DNA of 64,000 nt from Dehalococcoidia bacterium (GTDB lineage Bacteria; Chloroflexota; Dehalococcoidia; DSTF01; JALHUB01): contig JASEFU010000002.1 of NCBI GenBank assembly GCA_030018455.1, forward strand, positions 205,480 to 269,479. Reading direction: 5' to 3'. The translations under genes were made by a program, and so were the position numbers. This document shows, one piece after another, positions 45,223-54,331 of this stretch (positions are counted from its first letter, which is position 1; every line of letters starts with the position of its first letter). Below the pieces are notes generated by a model that ran no database searches, was not told the origin of the DNA, and was given only the letters and a program-made list of their open reading frames with translations.

Positions 45223-47616
45223 TTAGCCGCACTTCTCGTAGCCGCAGGAGCGGCACACAAGGCACCCCTCTGCGAACACAAGGAGCGAGCCGCAGTCAGG
45301 GCACGCTACCCCCGTGCTGATGTCCCCCGTCTGGGCCCGCGACCCGCCGGTGTGCGCCCCCTTTCGCGCCCTCGCACGACGGCGCCGCGCCGGCCGCTCC
45401 TCGCCGAAGCGCTGCTCCAGCCAGCGGAAGATATAGTCGACAATTGACGTCGCTTGCGGCAAATCGGGGTTGTTCGTGAAGCCGTGCGGCTCGAAACGCA
45501 CGCCGCCGAACTTCCGCGACAGGTCCTCGACCGGCACGCCGTACTGCAGCGCGAGCGACGTCAGCACCGCCACCGAGTCCATGAGACCCCGTATCGTTGA
45601 GCCTTCCTTGGAGATGGTCACGAAGACCTCGCCCGGCTTCCCGTCCTCGAACAGGCCGACGGTGATGTACCCTTCCTGGTCGCCGACGCGGAACTTGTGC
45701 GTTATCGATTCGCGCTCGTCCGGCAGGCGGCGGCGGTAGGGTTGACCGGGCCTGCGCTCGGGTAGGGGCGCCGGCGCCAGCAAGCGCTCGGCGGCGGCGG
45801 CCTCCGCCTGCTCGGGGCCGCGCGTGGTCGCGTGCGACAGCACCTGCAGCTCGCGCGAGCGGTCGCGGTATACCGTTATACCCTTGCAGCCTTCGCGGTA
45901 GGCTAGCAGATAGGCCTTCTCGACCTCCTCGACCGTGGCGTCCTGGCGGAAGTTTATCGTCTTGCTGACGGCGTTGTTCGTGTGGCGCTGGAAGGCCGCC
46001 TGCATGCGCACATGCCACTCGGGCGTCACGTCGTGGGCGGTGACGAAGACGCGCTGCGCCCACTCGGGCACGTTGGAGCGGCCCTTCAGCGGGCGGCCCG
46101 CCGCCAGCTCATCGATGAGGCGCCTGGAGTAGAAGCCGTTTTCGCGCGCGGCCCGCTCGAAGTGCTGGTTGATCTCGGTGAGCTGGACGGTGCGCTCCGG
46201 GCGCCTCGGATCGAGGAAATGCTGGCGGGTGAAGGCGAGAGCGAACGCGGGCTCGATGCCGCCCGAGCAGTCGGCGATTATGGAGAGCGTGCCGGTGGGC
46301 GCCACCGTCGTCCGCGTCGAGTTGCGGAGGCGGCGCCCGGAGCCTTTGCGGGCGTAAATGCTGCCCTCCCACGCCGGGAAGACGCCCCGCTCGCGCGCCA
46401 GTTCTTCAGAGGCGTCGTCCGCTTTCTCCTGGATGAAGGCCATCATCCGCTCACCGAGGCGCAGCGCCTCTTCCGAGTCGTAAGGGATGCGTAGCTGGAA
46501 GAGGAGGTCGGCCCAGCCCATGACGCCGAGGCCGATCTTGCGCGTCTTCTTTGTCATTTCCTCGATCTGGGGCACAGGGTAGCGGTTTACGTCGATCACG
46601 TCATCAAGGAAGCGCACGGCGACGGAGATGGTCTCGTTGAGCGCCTCCCAGTCGACATCGAGGGTGGTCGTCCCGTCGGTCGCCCGTGCGCCCCTCTTCC
46701 GCTTGACGAACTTCGACAGGTTGATCGAGCCCAGGTTGCACGACTCGTAGGGCAGCAGCGGCTGTTCGCCGCAGGGGTTCGTCGCCTCGATGGCGCCGAG
46801 GTGCGGTGTCGGGTTGTCCTTGTTCACGCGGTCGAGGAAGACGAGGCCGGGGTCGCCGTTGAGCCAGGCGTTCTCGACGATCATGCGGAAGATGTCGCGG
46901 GCGCGGCGGCGTCCCGTCACTTCGCCGGTGCGCGGGTTGACGAGGTCGTACTCCTCGTTGCGTTCCACCGCCCTCATGAACGGCTCGTTGACGGCGACGG
47001 AGATGTTGAAGTTCGTGAGCGTCTGCATGTCGGCCTTGACGGTGATGAACTGCTCGATGTCGGGGTGGGTGACGGAGAGGATCGCCATGTTGGCGCCGCG
47101 GCGCGTGCCGCCCTGTTTGATCGCCTCTGTCGCCGCGTCGAAGACCTTCATAAAGGAGACGGGGCCGCTGGCGAGTCCCGCCGTCGTGCGCACCATATCG
47201 CCGGCGGGGCGCAGGCGGCTGAACGAGAAGCCGGTGCCGCCGCCGCTTTTGTGGATGATCGCCATGTCGCGTATCGCCCCGAAGATCTCCTCCATCGAGT
47301 CGCCGACGGGGAGGACGAAGCATGCGGCGAGCTGCTGGAGGGGGCGGCCGGCGTTGCCCAGCGTAGGCGAGTTGGGGAGGAAGCGGAGGTCGGTCATGAT
47401 GTCGTAGAAGCGCGCCTCCCATTCCGCCGTCTGGGCGGGCGACGCGCCGTACGCCGTCTCCGCCTCAGTGATGGCGTGAGCGACGCGACGGAAGAGCTCA
47501 CCCGGCGTCTCGATTATCCGTCCGCGGTCGTCCTTCGCCAGGTAGCGTCGTTCCAGCACGACGCGGGCGTTTTCGGAGAGCTGGACGCCCTCGCGTTCTT
47601 TGACTGCTTTCGCCAT
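45223..47616 (-). CDS. nrdJ: adenosylcobalamin-dependent (class II) ribonucleotide reductase, NPCGE type
   Basis: 797 residues. Makes deoxyribonucleotides without oxygen. LPNSPTLGNAG with Cys99 in AACFVLPV, the thiyl-chemistry motif NPCGE at 280-284, ESCNLGSINL, TVAPTGTLSII and a C-terminal Cys-rich tail CPDCGSLLVFAEGCLVCRSCGYEKCG for re-reduction. No ATP-cone is apparent at the N-terminus. GGAGGTG before the ATG. It is the second class II enzyme in a row; its NPCGE motif differs from the other's NPCSEY, so the two belong to different subgroups. Confidence 0.92.
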   Translation of the reverse strand: MAKAVKEREGVQLSENARVVLERRYLAKDDRGRIIETPGELFRRVAHAITEAETAYGASPAQTAEWEARFYDIMTDLRFLPNSPTLGNAGRPLQQLAACFVLPVGDSMEEIFGAIRDMAIIHKSGGGTGFSFSRLRPAGDMVRTTAGLASGPVSFMKVFDAATEAIKQGGTRRGANMAILSVTHPDIEQFITVKADMQTLTNFNISVAVNEPFMRAVERNEEYDLVNPRTGEVTGRRRARDIFRMIVENAWLNGDPGLVFLDRVNKDNPTPHLGAIEATNPCGEQPLLPYESCNLGSINLSKFVKRKRGARATDGTTTLDVDWEALNETISVAVRFLDDVIDVNRYPVPQIEEMTKKTRKIGLGVMGWADLLFQLRIPYDSEEALRLGERMMAFIQEKADDASEELARERGVFPAWEGSIYARKGSGRRLRNSTRTTVAPTGTLSIIADCSGGIEPAFALAFTRQHFLDPRRPERTVQLTEINQHFERAARENGFYSRRLIDELAAGRPLKGRSNVPEWAQRVFVTAHDVTPEWHVRMQAAFQRHTNNAVSKTINFRQDATVEEVEKAYLLAYREGCKGITVYRDRSRELQVLSHATTRGPEQAEAAAAERLLAPAPLPERRPGQPYRRRLPDERESITHKFRVGDQEGYITVGLFEDGKPGEVFVTISKEGSTIRGLMDSVAVLTSLALQYGVPVEDLSRKFGGVRFEPHGFTNNPDLPQATSIVDYIFRWLEQRFGEERPARRRRARARKGAHTGGSRAQTGDISTGVACPDCGSLLVFAEGCLVCRSCGYEKCG

Positions 47617-47698
47617 GGTTCACCTCCGACGCGCGCCGGCTTCCTGCCGGTCCTGCGGGAGTCTCATCACTTCAGTTTATCACTTCGCCGGCGGGGAC

Positions 47699-47734
47699 GA
47701 AGTGGCGTCCCCGAGGGCTCGAGGACGCCACTTC
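47699..47734 (-). terminator. long perfect hairpin after the large RNR gene
   Basis: GAAGTGGCGTCC / GGACGCCACTTC, 12 base pairs, with an inner CGAG/CTCG continuation around a GG loop. It lies between the two RNR genes, 62 bases past the stop of the upstream one. No U-run on the minus strand. The remainder of 47617-47795 shows a direct GAAGTGAT repeat and no promoter I would call. Confidence 0.55.
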
Positions 47735-47795
47735 CGGAACCCGCCGTCGGCCTAACTGGTGGCGGGGGAGGGGAACTGGCCGGCGGCGACCAACT

Positions 47796-50504
47796 CTACG
47801 AGCACCCGCTCGTGCTCCCGCAGTTCTCGCAGCGATAGCACGTGCCGCTGCGAGTCATTATCCAGCCGCAGTTCATGCACGGCGGCGCGTCGTCCTGGCC
47901 GTTGCGCCCGCCGCCGTTCACCTCGATCACAAACTGGCCCTGGTGCGCGTACTCCGCCGCCAGCCGCGCCCGCACCTCCTCCGACAGGATGCCCAGCTCC
48001 GCCTTCTCGTCCTCGCTCAGGAACTGCGACCCCAGCCAGCGGAACACGTAGTCCACCACCGATTGCGCCACCGGTATCTCGCGGTTTTGCGTGCGGCCCG
48101 CAGGCTCGAAGCGCATGTGGCTGAACTTGTTCACCAGGTCCTTCAAAGGCACGCCGTACTGCAGAGTGAGCGATATCGAGGTGGCGAAAGCGTCCATCAT
48201 CCCCGAGATCGTGCTCCCTTCCTTCGCCATGGTGATGAATATCTCCCCCGGCGACCCGTCCTCGTACGTGCCGACGGTGATGTACCCTTCGTGCCCCTCG
48301 ATGGAGAACTTGTGGGTGATGGAGTGGCGCGTGTCGGGGAGGCGGCGTCGCACCGGCTTCTGCTTCGGCGCTTCGCCGCCCTTGTCCGTGCTCACCGGCT
48401 GGGTCCGCTTCGAGCCGTCGCGGTAGACGGCGATCGCTTTCAGCCCTTGCCGCCACGACTCCACGAACGTCTCCATCACCTCGTCGACGCTTATGCTGTT
48501 GGGCAGGTTGACCGTCTTGGAGATGGCGCCGGAGATGAACGGCTGCACGGCCGCCATCATCCGGACATGCCCCATCGGCTCGATGCAGCGCGTTCCCTTC
48601 GTGCAGAGCGCGCAATCGAAAACGGGCAGGTGCTCCTCTTTGATGTGCGGCGCCCCTTCCATGTGCCCTTCGGCGTCGATGTGCGCCACGATCTCCTCGA
48701 TCTGCTCGTCCGAGTAGCCGAGGCGCCGCAGCGCGATGGGGACGATACGGTTCACCATCCTGATCATGCCGCCGCCGACGAGCCGCTTGTAGCTCACGAG
48801 GGCGATGTCGGGCTCGATGCCCGTCGTATCGCAGTCCATCATGAACGCGATCGTGCCCGTAGGCGCGAGGACGCTGACCTGGGCGTTGCGGTATCCGTGT
48901 GTCCTGCCCAGCTGGAGCGCCTCGTCCCAGGCGGCGCGCGCCGCTTCCGAAAGGTTTTCGGGGAGCAGCGAGGCATCCACCTCTTCCAGCGCTCGGGCGT
49001 GCTTCTCGATTACGCGGAGCATGGGAGCGCGGTTCTTTTCGAATTCGGCGAACGGCCCCATGCGCGCCGCCAGTTGCGCCGACGCGACGTAGGCGTGGCC
49101 GGTCATCAGGGCGGTGACGGCGGCGGCGAAGGCGCGGCCGGCGTCGGAGTCGTAAGGGAGGCCGAGCGCCATCAGCAGCGCGCCCAGGTTGGCGTAGCCG
49201 AGGCCGAGGGCGCGGAAACGCTCCGCGTTCTCCGCTATCTTGGGCGTTGGGTAGGCGGCGTTGCCGACGATTATTTCCTGGGCCGTGATCATGACTGCCA
49301 CCGCCTGCCGGAACGCCTCGACGTCGAACCGGCCCGCCTCGTCGAGAAACCGCATCAGGTTGAGCGAGGCGAGGTTGCAGGCGGAGTCGTCGACGTGCAT
49401 GTACTCGGAGCAGGGATTGGAGGCGTTGATGCGGCCGCTGTTGGGGCAGGTGTGCCACTCATTGATCGTGGTATCGAACTGCATGCCGGGGTCGCCGCAG
49501 GCCCAGGCCGCCTCCGCGATCTTTCTCAGCAGGTCGCGCGCGGGCAGCGTCTCCAGCGTCTGGCCGGTGGTGACCGCCCGCAGCGCCCACTCTTTGTCTT
49601 CGACGGCCGCCCGCATGAACTCGTCGGTGGCGCGGACGGAGTTATTTGCGTTCTGGAACTGTATCGATGTCCATGCCTCGCCGTCGAGCGAGAGGTCGTA
49701 GCCGGCCTCGCCCAGGGCGTAGGCCTTGCGCTCCTCCTTCGACTTGCACTCGATGAACTCGATTATGTCGGGATGCTCGGCGTTGAGAATGACCATCTTC
49801 GCTGCCCGTCTTGTTTTTCCGCCCGACTTGATGGAGCCGGCGATAGCGTCGGCGCCGCGCATGAAGGAGACGGGGCCGGAGGCGAGACCGCCGGTCGAGA
49901 GGGGTTCGCGCGAGGAGCGCAGGCGCGAGAGGTTGACGCCGGAGCCGGAGCCGCCCTTGAAGATCATCCCTTCTGTGCGGCACCACTCGAGGATCGAGTC
50001 CATCGTGTCCTCGACGGAGAGGATGAAGCAGGCGGAGCACTGCGGCTTCTCTTCCACGCCGACGTTGAACCAGACGGGGCTGTTGAAGGTCGCGGTCTGA
50101 TGGAGGATGAGATGAGTCAGCTCGTCGGAGAAGGTCTGCGCCTCGTCCTCCGTTGCGAAATAGCCGTCTTTCCTCCCCCAGGCGGTGATCGTATTCACGA
50201 CGCGGTCGATGAGCTGGCGGACGCTGGTCTCGCGCTTGATCTCGCCGTGGCGGTGGTGGACCACCGTGTCGCTCACAAGCGGCCCGCGGAAATACTTGGA
50301 GACGACGACGTTGGTCGCCCGCTGCGACCACTCTTTCGGCATCTCGACGTCCTGTTGCTCGAAGACGGGCTGCCCGTCCTCGCCGATGATCACGGCGGTG
50401 CGGATCTCCCACTCGATTTCGTCGTAGGGGTGCGTGCCGGGGCGCGTGAAAAAGCGCTTGATTCCGATAGCCGCCGCGGATGGTCTGTCTGTTACCGTCG
50501 TCAT
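47796..50504 (-). CDS. nrdJ: adenosylcobalamin-dependent (class II) ribonucleotide reductase, NPCSEY type
   Basis: 902 residues. FNSPVWFNVGVEEKPQCSACF, FKGGSGSGVNLSRLRSS, NPCSEYMHVDDSACNLASLNLMRF (363 on), LAPTGTIAFMMDCDTTGIEPDIAL, the GYITVGTYEDGSPGEIFITMAKEGSTISGMMDAF domain shared by NrdJ proteins, and a tail CMNCGWIMTRSGTCYRCENCG for electron delivery. No clear ATP-cone at the N-terminus. It follows nrdR and a small gene and is likely the main target of NrdR. Confidence 0.93.
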   Translation of the reverse strand: MTTVTDRPSAAAIGIKRFFTRPGTHPYDEIEWEIRTAVIIGEDGQPVFEQQDVEMPKEWSQRATNVVVSKYFRGPLVSDTVVHHRHGEIKRETSVRQLIDRVVNTITAWGRKDGYFATEDEAQTFSDELTHLILHQTATFNSPVWFNVGVEEKPQCSACFILSVEDTMDSILEWCRTEGMIFKGGSGSGVNLSRLRSSREPLSTGGLASGPVSFMRGADAIAGSIKSGGKTRRAAKMVILNAEHPDIIEFIECKSKEERKAYALGEAGYDLSLDGEAWTSIQFQNANNSVRATDEFMRAAVEDKEWALRAVTTGQTLETLPARDLLRKIAEAAWACGDPGMQFDTTINEWHTCPNSGRINASNPCSEYMHVDDSACNLASLNLMRFLDEAGRFDVEAFRQAVAVMITAQEIIVGNAAYPTPKIAENAERFRALGLGYANLGALLMALGLPYDSDAGRAFAAAVTALMTGHAYVASAQLAARMGPFAEFEKNRAPMLRVIEKHARALEEVDASLLPENLSEAARAAWDEALQLGRTHGYRNAQVSVLAPTGTIAFMMDCDTTGIEPDIALVSYKRLVGGGMIRMVNRIVPIALRRLGYSDEQIEEIVAHIDAEGHMEGAPHIKEEHLPVFDCALCTKGTRCIEPMGHVRMMAAVQPFISGAISKTVNLPNSISVDEVMETFVESWRQGLKAIAVYRDGSKRTQPVSTDKGGEAPKQKPVRRRLPDTRHSITHKFSIEGHEGYITVGTYEDGSPGEIFITMAKEGSTISGMMDAFATSISLTLQYGVPLKDLVNKFSHMRFEPAGRTQNREIPVAQSVVDYVFRWLGSQFLSEDEKAELGILSEEVRARLAAEYAHQGQFVIEVNGGGRNGQDDAPPCMNCGWIMTRSGTCYRCENCGSTSGCS

Positions 50505-50572
50505 GACTCGCCGCCGTTCAAGAATCGTTATGCCTGCGGATGAGAGAAGCGGCCCTCGAAGAGGGTAGTTCG

Positions 50573-50863
50573 CTACTGGCCCGATGCTATGGAATGTGGC
50601 TGCTCCCCGACCACATACCGGAAGCGGTATATCTCCCTACGCTCACCGTCGGCGTCGTACAGGCGGAAGCGCATGTACTTGCGCTCGAGTTCGAGCCGTC
50701 GCCCGTCGTCCAGCTCCATGAAGAGGGGCGCGCTCGTCTTATCGATGAGATAGGTATCGATAGCGGGCCGGAAGGTGATCTCCGGCCGCTCCTCACTAAC
50801 GTCGCCGACGCCGGAGGCAATGAGCTCTCCGTCGCCGTTCAGCACTCGACATTGATGTGACAC
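50573..50863 (-). CDS. hypothetical small protein in the nrdR-nrdJ operon
   Basis: 96 residues from a GTG at 50863 with AAGGGGGG upstream. It looks like a single beta-rich domain (TYLIDKTSAPLFMELDDGRRLELERKYMRFRLYD). No signal or membrane segment. The 22-base gap to nrdR and 68 to nrdJ indicate co-transcription. No family recognised. Confidence 0.6.
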   Translation of the reverse strand: MSHQCRVLNGDGELIASGVGDVSEERPEITFRPAIDTYLIDKTSAPLFMELDDGRRLELERKYMRFRLYDADGERREIYRFRYVVGEQPHSIASGQ

Positions 50864-50885
50864 TTCGCCCCCCTTCCATCGCGTC

Positions 50886-51545
50886 TCAAGGGATTATCTC
50901 CTGGGCCGCCTCATTCGACTGACGGAGAGGCGAGTCCTTTCGCCCTACCGGCAACCGACGAGGCGGCCCCGCTCTTCGCCCTGCCCGGCGGGCCGTGCCT
51001 CTTCTTGCTGTCAACGCGCTAAAGCTGGCGGGCCGCGCGAGCGCGCCCAGGTCTTCTTCGGGGATAAGCGGCGGCTGCTGCCCGCCGCGCGTCCCAGCCG
51101 GCGTTTCTTCCAGAATGCGCAGCTCGTCCTTGAGCTCGTCGATGTCCTCGAACTGGCGGTAGACGCTGGCAAAGCGGATGTACGCTATCTGGTCGAGGCC
51201 GCGCAGCTCTTCCATCGCCATCTCGCCGATCTGCCGGCTGGAGACCTCCGCCATCCCCTGCTCGTAGAGCGCCGACTCGATGCCGTCGACGATCGCCTCC
51301 AGCCTGCCGATGGCGAGCGGCCGCTTCTCGCAGGCCTTGCGTATGCCGAGGAGGAGCTTCTCGCGCGTGAACTCCTCGCGGCGGCCGTCCTTCTTCACCA
51401 CCATGAGTCCGGTGGCCTGCGGGCGCTCGTAGGTGGTGAAGCGCTCGCCGCAGGAGACGCACTCTCGGCGACGGCGAACCCCCTCGTCGCTTTCACGCGA
51501 GTCGATGACTCTCGAGTCCTGAAAGCCGCAGTAGGGGCAGCGCAT
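50886..51545 (-). CDS. nrdR: transcriptional repressor NrdR with C-terminal extension
   Basis: 219 residues; about 155 is normal. Zinc ribbon Cys3, Cys6, Cys29, Cys32 (MRCPYCGFQDSRVIDSRES, RECVSCGERFTTYE) and an ATP-cone (about 48-138). It binds NrdR boxes when dATP-rich and shuts off ribonucleotide reductase genes. After residue 155 comes a basic, low-complexity tail (RRGTARRAGRRAGPPRRLPVGRK) not found in standard NrdR. It is preceded by its own NrdR-box promoter. Confidence 0.92.
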   Translation of the reverse strand: MRCPYCGFQDSRVIDSRESDEGVRRRRECVSCGERFTTYERPQATGLMVVKKDGRREEFTREKLLLGIRKACEKRPLAIGRLEAIVDGIESALYEQGMAEVSSRQIGEMAMEELRGLDQIAYIRFASVYRQFEDIDELKDELRILEETPAGTRGGQQPPLIPEEDLGALARPASFSALTARRGTARRAGRRAGPPRRLPVGRKDSPLRQSNEAAQEIIP

Positions 51546-51585
51546 CCTCCGGCTACCGTCCCTTCACAAACTAGAGACAACCCTG

Positions 51586-51614
51586 TTGATAGCACAACAT
51601 CTTGTGCCTGTCAA
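51586..51614 (-). promoter_or_regulatory. nrdR promoter
   Basis: TTGACA (51609-51614), 17-base spacer, TATCAA (51586-51591) on the minus strand; start near 51579, leader about 34 bases. The downstream NrdR box fills the spacer exactly. Confidence 0.7.
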
Positions 51615-51638
51615 GCTTTTTCTTTCTATATATTGTGG
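51592..51638 (-). promoter_or_regulatory. paired NrdR boxes
   Basis: Box 1 (51623-51638, minus strand CCACAATATATAGAAA) and box 2 (51592-51607, GCACAAGATGTTGTGC) are each 16 bases and 15 bases apart, the spacing known for NrdR box pairs (about three helical turns centre to centre). Box 2 is a near-perfect palindrome between -35 and -10; box 1 overlaps upstream contacts. Both are placed to block RNA polymerase. Confidence 0.75.
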
Positions 51639-51706
51639 TAAAGTTGTCAAACCGTTTTGTCAATTCGGTCAGATTGAAGGGTGTGGCGCGTAGATTCAGG
51701 GCGTCA

Positions 51707-51736
51707 TCGACATAAAGTTGAGGATGACCGTATAAT
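51707..51736 (+). promoter_or_regulatory. plus-strand promoter facing ftsZ
   Basis: TCGACA (51707-51712), 18-base spacer, perfect TATAAT (51731-51736). No gene follows on this strand before the antisense of ftsZ. Confidence 0.5.
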
Positions 51737-51742
51737 GGCGTA

Positions 51743-51902
51743 TGAAAGATTTGTGAAGGATGACGGCCGCGGGCGGCGCATCTCCCCGAACGCCACCCGC
51801 GGCCCCAGCGCCTCGCTCTCCACTCAGTGAGGCGCTTTCAGCTCCCGAATCCTTTCGGGGACCTGGTTGCTCGGCTGGACAGATACCTCCTTTCTATCCA
51901 GT
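51743..51902 (+). ncRNA. candidate structured small RNA, antisense side of ftsZ 3' end
   Basis: Three consecutive hairpins: GGCCGCGGG / CCCGCGGCC (51765-51804, with inner pairing), AGCGCCTC / GAGGCGCT (51807-51836), CCCGAA / TTCGGG (51844-51859). Next is CTGGA / TCCAG (51875-51901) with CCTCC in its loop. The last part, GGCTGGA then ACCTCCTTTCT (51873-51895), resembles the 3' end of 16S rRNA. On the other strand the same stems would act as an ftsZ terminator, which is the plainer reading. I match it to no known RNA family. Confidence 0.35.
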
Positions 51903-51914
51903 ATTTGCGCCCCC

Positions 51915-52985
51915 TTACCGCAACGAGACCGTGCGGCGAAGGAAGGTTGGCAACTCTGTGTCTCCTATCGTCTGAAGGGGCTGGACGTGGAGTTGTCTGA
52001 TCCGCGTCTCCCCCGCCTCCGTCGTCTGGCTCTCGGCGGGCGTGAAGCCGGTGGCGATGAGCGTTACCTTTATCTCGTCGCCCAGGTCGGGGTCCGTCGC
52101 CGTTCCAAAGATGACCTCGGCGTCGGGGTCGACCACCTCGGCGATGACCTGCGCCGCCATATTCAGCTCGTGCAGGCCGATGCTCCGCGACCCCGTCACG
52201 TTGAACAGCACTCCTTTGGCGCCGCTGATGCTGGTATCGAGGAGGGGGCTCGTGATCGCCGCTCTCGCCGCCTCGACGGCGCGGTTCTCCCCCGAGCCGC
52301 GGCCGATGGCGAGCAGGGCGGGGCCCGCTTCCGCCATGATCTTGCGCACGTCCGCGAAGTCGAGGTTGATGTCGCCGGGGACGGTGATGATCTCCGATAT
52401 GCCCTGGATGGACTGACGGAGGACTTCGTCGCCCATGCGGAACGCTTCGGGGACGCTGACGTCGGGGCTGCATACCGCCAGCAGGCGGTCGTTGGGGATG
52501 ACGATGAGCGCGTCGACCTTGTCGCGGAGGTGGGTGATGCCGTCCTCCGCCTGGAAGCGCCGCTTCGCGCCCTCGAAAGCGAAAGGTTTGGTGACGATGG
52601 CGATGGTGAGGGCGCCGGCCTCCCGGGCGACCTCGCCGACGATGGTGGAGGCGCCGGTACCGGTGCCGCCCCCCATGCCGGCGGTGATGAACACCATTTC
52701 CGCGCCCTTGACGGCGTCGAACAGCTCCTCGCGGCTTTCTTCGGCGGCGCGCAGCCCCTTCGCGGGGTCGCCGCCCACACCGAGGCCTTTCGTGAGCCGG
52801 TCGCCGATGCGTATGCGCACCTGGGCCTCCGTATGGGCGAGCGCCTGCGCGTCCGTGTTGACGGCCACAAGCTGCACCCCCGGGATCCGTTCCGATGCCA
52901 TGCGGCTGACAGCGTTGCAGCCGCCGCCTCCCACCCCCACGACCTTGATGGGAGGAAGATTGTCTGTTCCCTCTCTTAGCGTCAC
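51915..52985 (-). CDS. ftsZ: cell division GTPase FtsZ
   Basis: 356 residues. Tubulin signature GGGTGTG at 105-111, NTDAQAL, T7-loop DFADVRKIM, and the C-terminal peptide LPTFLRR that binds FtsA. Forms the division ring. GTG start, 28 bases after ftsA. Last gene of the division/cell wall cluster. Confidence 0.97.
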   Translation of the reverse strand: MTLREGTDNLPPIKVVGVGGGGCNAVSRMASERIPGVQLVAVNTDAQALAHTEAQVRIRIGDRLTKGLGVGGDPAKGLRAAEESREELFDAVKGAEMVFITAGMGGGTGTGASTIVGEVAREAGALTIAIVTKPFAFEGAKRRFQAEDGITHLRDKVDALIVIPNDRLLAVCSPDVSVPEAFRMGDEVLRQSIQGISEIITVPGDINLDFADVRKIMAEAGPALLAIGRGSGENRAVEAARAAITSPLLDTSISGAKGVLFNVTGSRSIGLHELNMAAQVIAEVVDPDAEVIFGTATDPDLGDEIKVTLIATGFTPAESQTTEAGETRIRQLHVQPLQTIGDTELPTFLRRTVSLR

Positions 52986-53013
52986 CGTCGCCTCCTTTCG
53001 TCTTGCTTTCGGA

Positions 53014-54258
53014 TTACTCCGGGATCAGCACCCTTATAAACTGGCCGAAGCGTCGGAAGATGCCGCCCAACGCCAGGTTTGCGCCCGAACGCTTCCCCTC
53101 GTAAAGCAGGCTGTTCTCTTTGAGCGCCCACTGCAACAGGCCTACGCTCGTCGCGTAGGCGGGGTCGGACAGCGTCTCCGATAGCCCCTGCAAATGGCCC
53201 GGCACGCCCACCCGCACCGGCAGCCCCGTGATCTGTTCCGCCAGAATATCGATGCCACGCAGGTTCGCGGTGCCGCCCGTCAGCACGACGCCCGCCGACA
53301 GTATGTCGTCGTGCACGGAGCGCTTGACCTCGCCCATCACCATCTCGATAATCTCCTCGCTGCGGGCCTGCAAGATCTCGCAGAGCCGGCGCCGCGGCAC
53401 CGTCTTCTGGCGCTCCGAGCCGAAGCAGTCGAGATCGACCGAATCGTTCGCGTCCACCATGCTGGGGATGGCATGCCCGTGGCTCGCTTTCGCTTCTTCG
53501 GCGACGTGGTAGGGGCAGCGCAGCCCGACGACGAGGTCGCGGGTGAGATGGTTGCCGCCCACAGGGAGGACGGCAGTGTGATGGACGGCGCCCTCCAGGA
53601 AGAGCGCTATCCCCGTCGTGCCGCCGCCGATGTCGGCGACGACGACGCCCTGCTTCTTCTCCTCCTCTTCGAGCACCGCCTCGGCGCTTGCCAACGGCTC
53701 CAGTATCAGGCTTTCGACCTCGACGGCGGCGCCCTCGACGCACTTGCCGATGTTCTGCATCGCCGTCACGGAAGCGGTCACGATGTGCGTCTCCACGTCC
53801 AGCCGCTGGCCGTGCATGCCGACGGGGTCGCTGACGGTGTCCTGCCCGTCGACGACGTAGCGCCGGGGCACGGCGTGGAGCACCTCACGGTTGGAGGGCA
53901 GGTTGACGACGCGGGCGGCTTCGAGGACGCGGTCTATGTCGTCGACGGAGATGGGATGATGACGGTCGGCGATAGCGGCGATGCCGCGGCTGTTGAGCGA
54001 TTGTATGTGCGAGCCGGCGATGCCGACGTGCGCGGAGAGGATGCGCGTGCCGCTGGAGCGCTCCGCCTTCTCCACCGAGTCACGTATCGACTGCGTGGCG
54101 TCGCGGATGTTATCGACCATCCCGCGGCTGAACCCTCTCGCCGGTGAGACGCCCACGCCGAGGATCCGCAGCGAGCCCTCTTCCACTACCTCGCCCACGA
54201 CGGTGCATACTTTGGTGGTGCCGACGTCGATTGCGGCGATGGTGCCGTTTCTTGCCAC
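53014..54258 (-). CDS. ftsA: cell division protein FtsA
   Basis: 414 residues, actin-like. [18 protein letters not shown] phosphate 1, SHA-type 1C domain around residues 85-160, [20 protein letters not shown] phosphate 2, [12 protein letters not shown] adenosine motif, and a C-terminal amphipathic helix ([17 protein letters not shown]) that anchors FtsZ to the membrane. GTG start. Confidence 0.95.
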   Translation of the reverse strand: MARNGTIAAIDVGTTKVCTVVGEVVEEGSLRILGVGVSPARGFSRGMVDNIRDATQSIRDSVEKAERSSGTRILSAHVGIAGSHIQSLNSRGIAAIADRHHPISVDDIDRVLEAARVVNLPSNREVLHAVPRRYVVDGQDTVSDPVGMHGQRLDVETHIVTASVTAMQNIGKCVEGAAVEVESLILEPLASAEAVLEEEEKKQGVVVADIGGGTTGIALFLEGAVHHTAVLPVGGNHLTRDLVVGLRCPYHVAEEAKASHGHAIPSMVDANDSVDLDCFGSERQKTVPRRRLCEILQARSEEIIEMVMGEVKRSVHDDILSAGVVLTGGTANLRGIDILAEQITGLPVRVGVPGHLQGLSETLSDPAYATSVGLLQWALKENSLLYEGKRSGANLALGGIFRRFGQFIRVLIPE

Positions 54259-54331
54259 CTCGGGTCCCTCCTTCCTGAGTTGCCGCCCACCCCGGTGCGG
54301 GCAACCCTTGCCTTCGTCATCCGCCGGCCTG

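Noticed and set aside
47943-50543. 866-codon plus-strand open frame
   Set aside because: It is the exact opposite strand of the class II reductase; high GC keeps it open. No family motifs.
51838-52473. Minus-strand frame running past ftsZ stop
   Set aside because: Out-of-frame ftsZ sequence; its apparent SD at 51885-51895 sits too close to any start.
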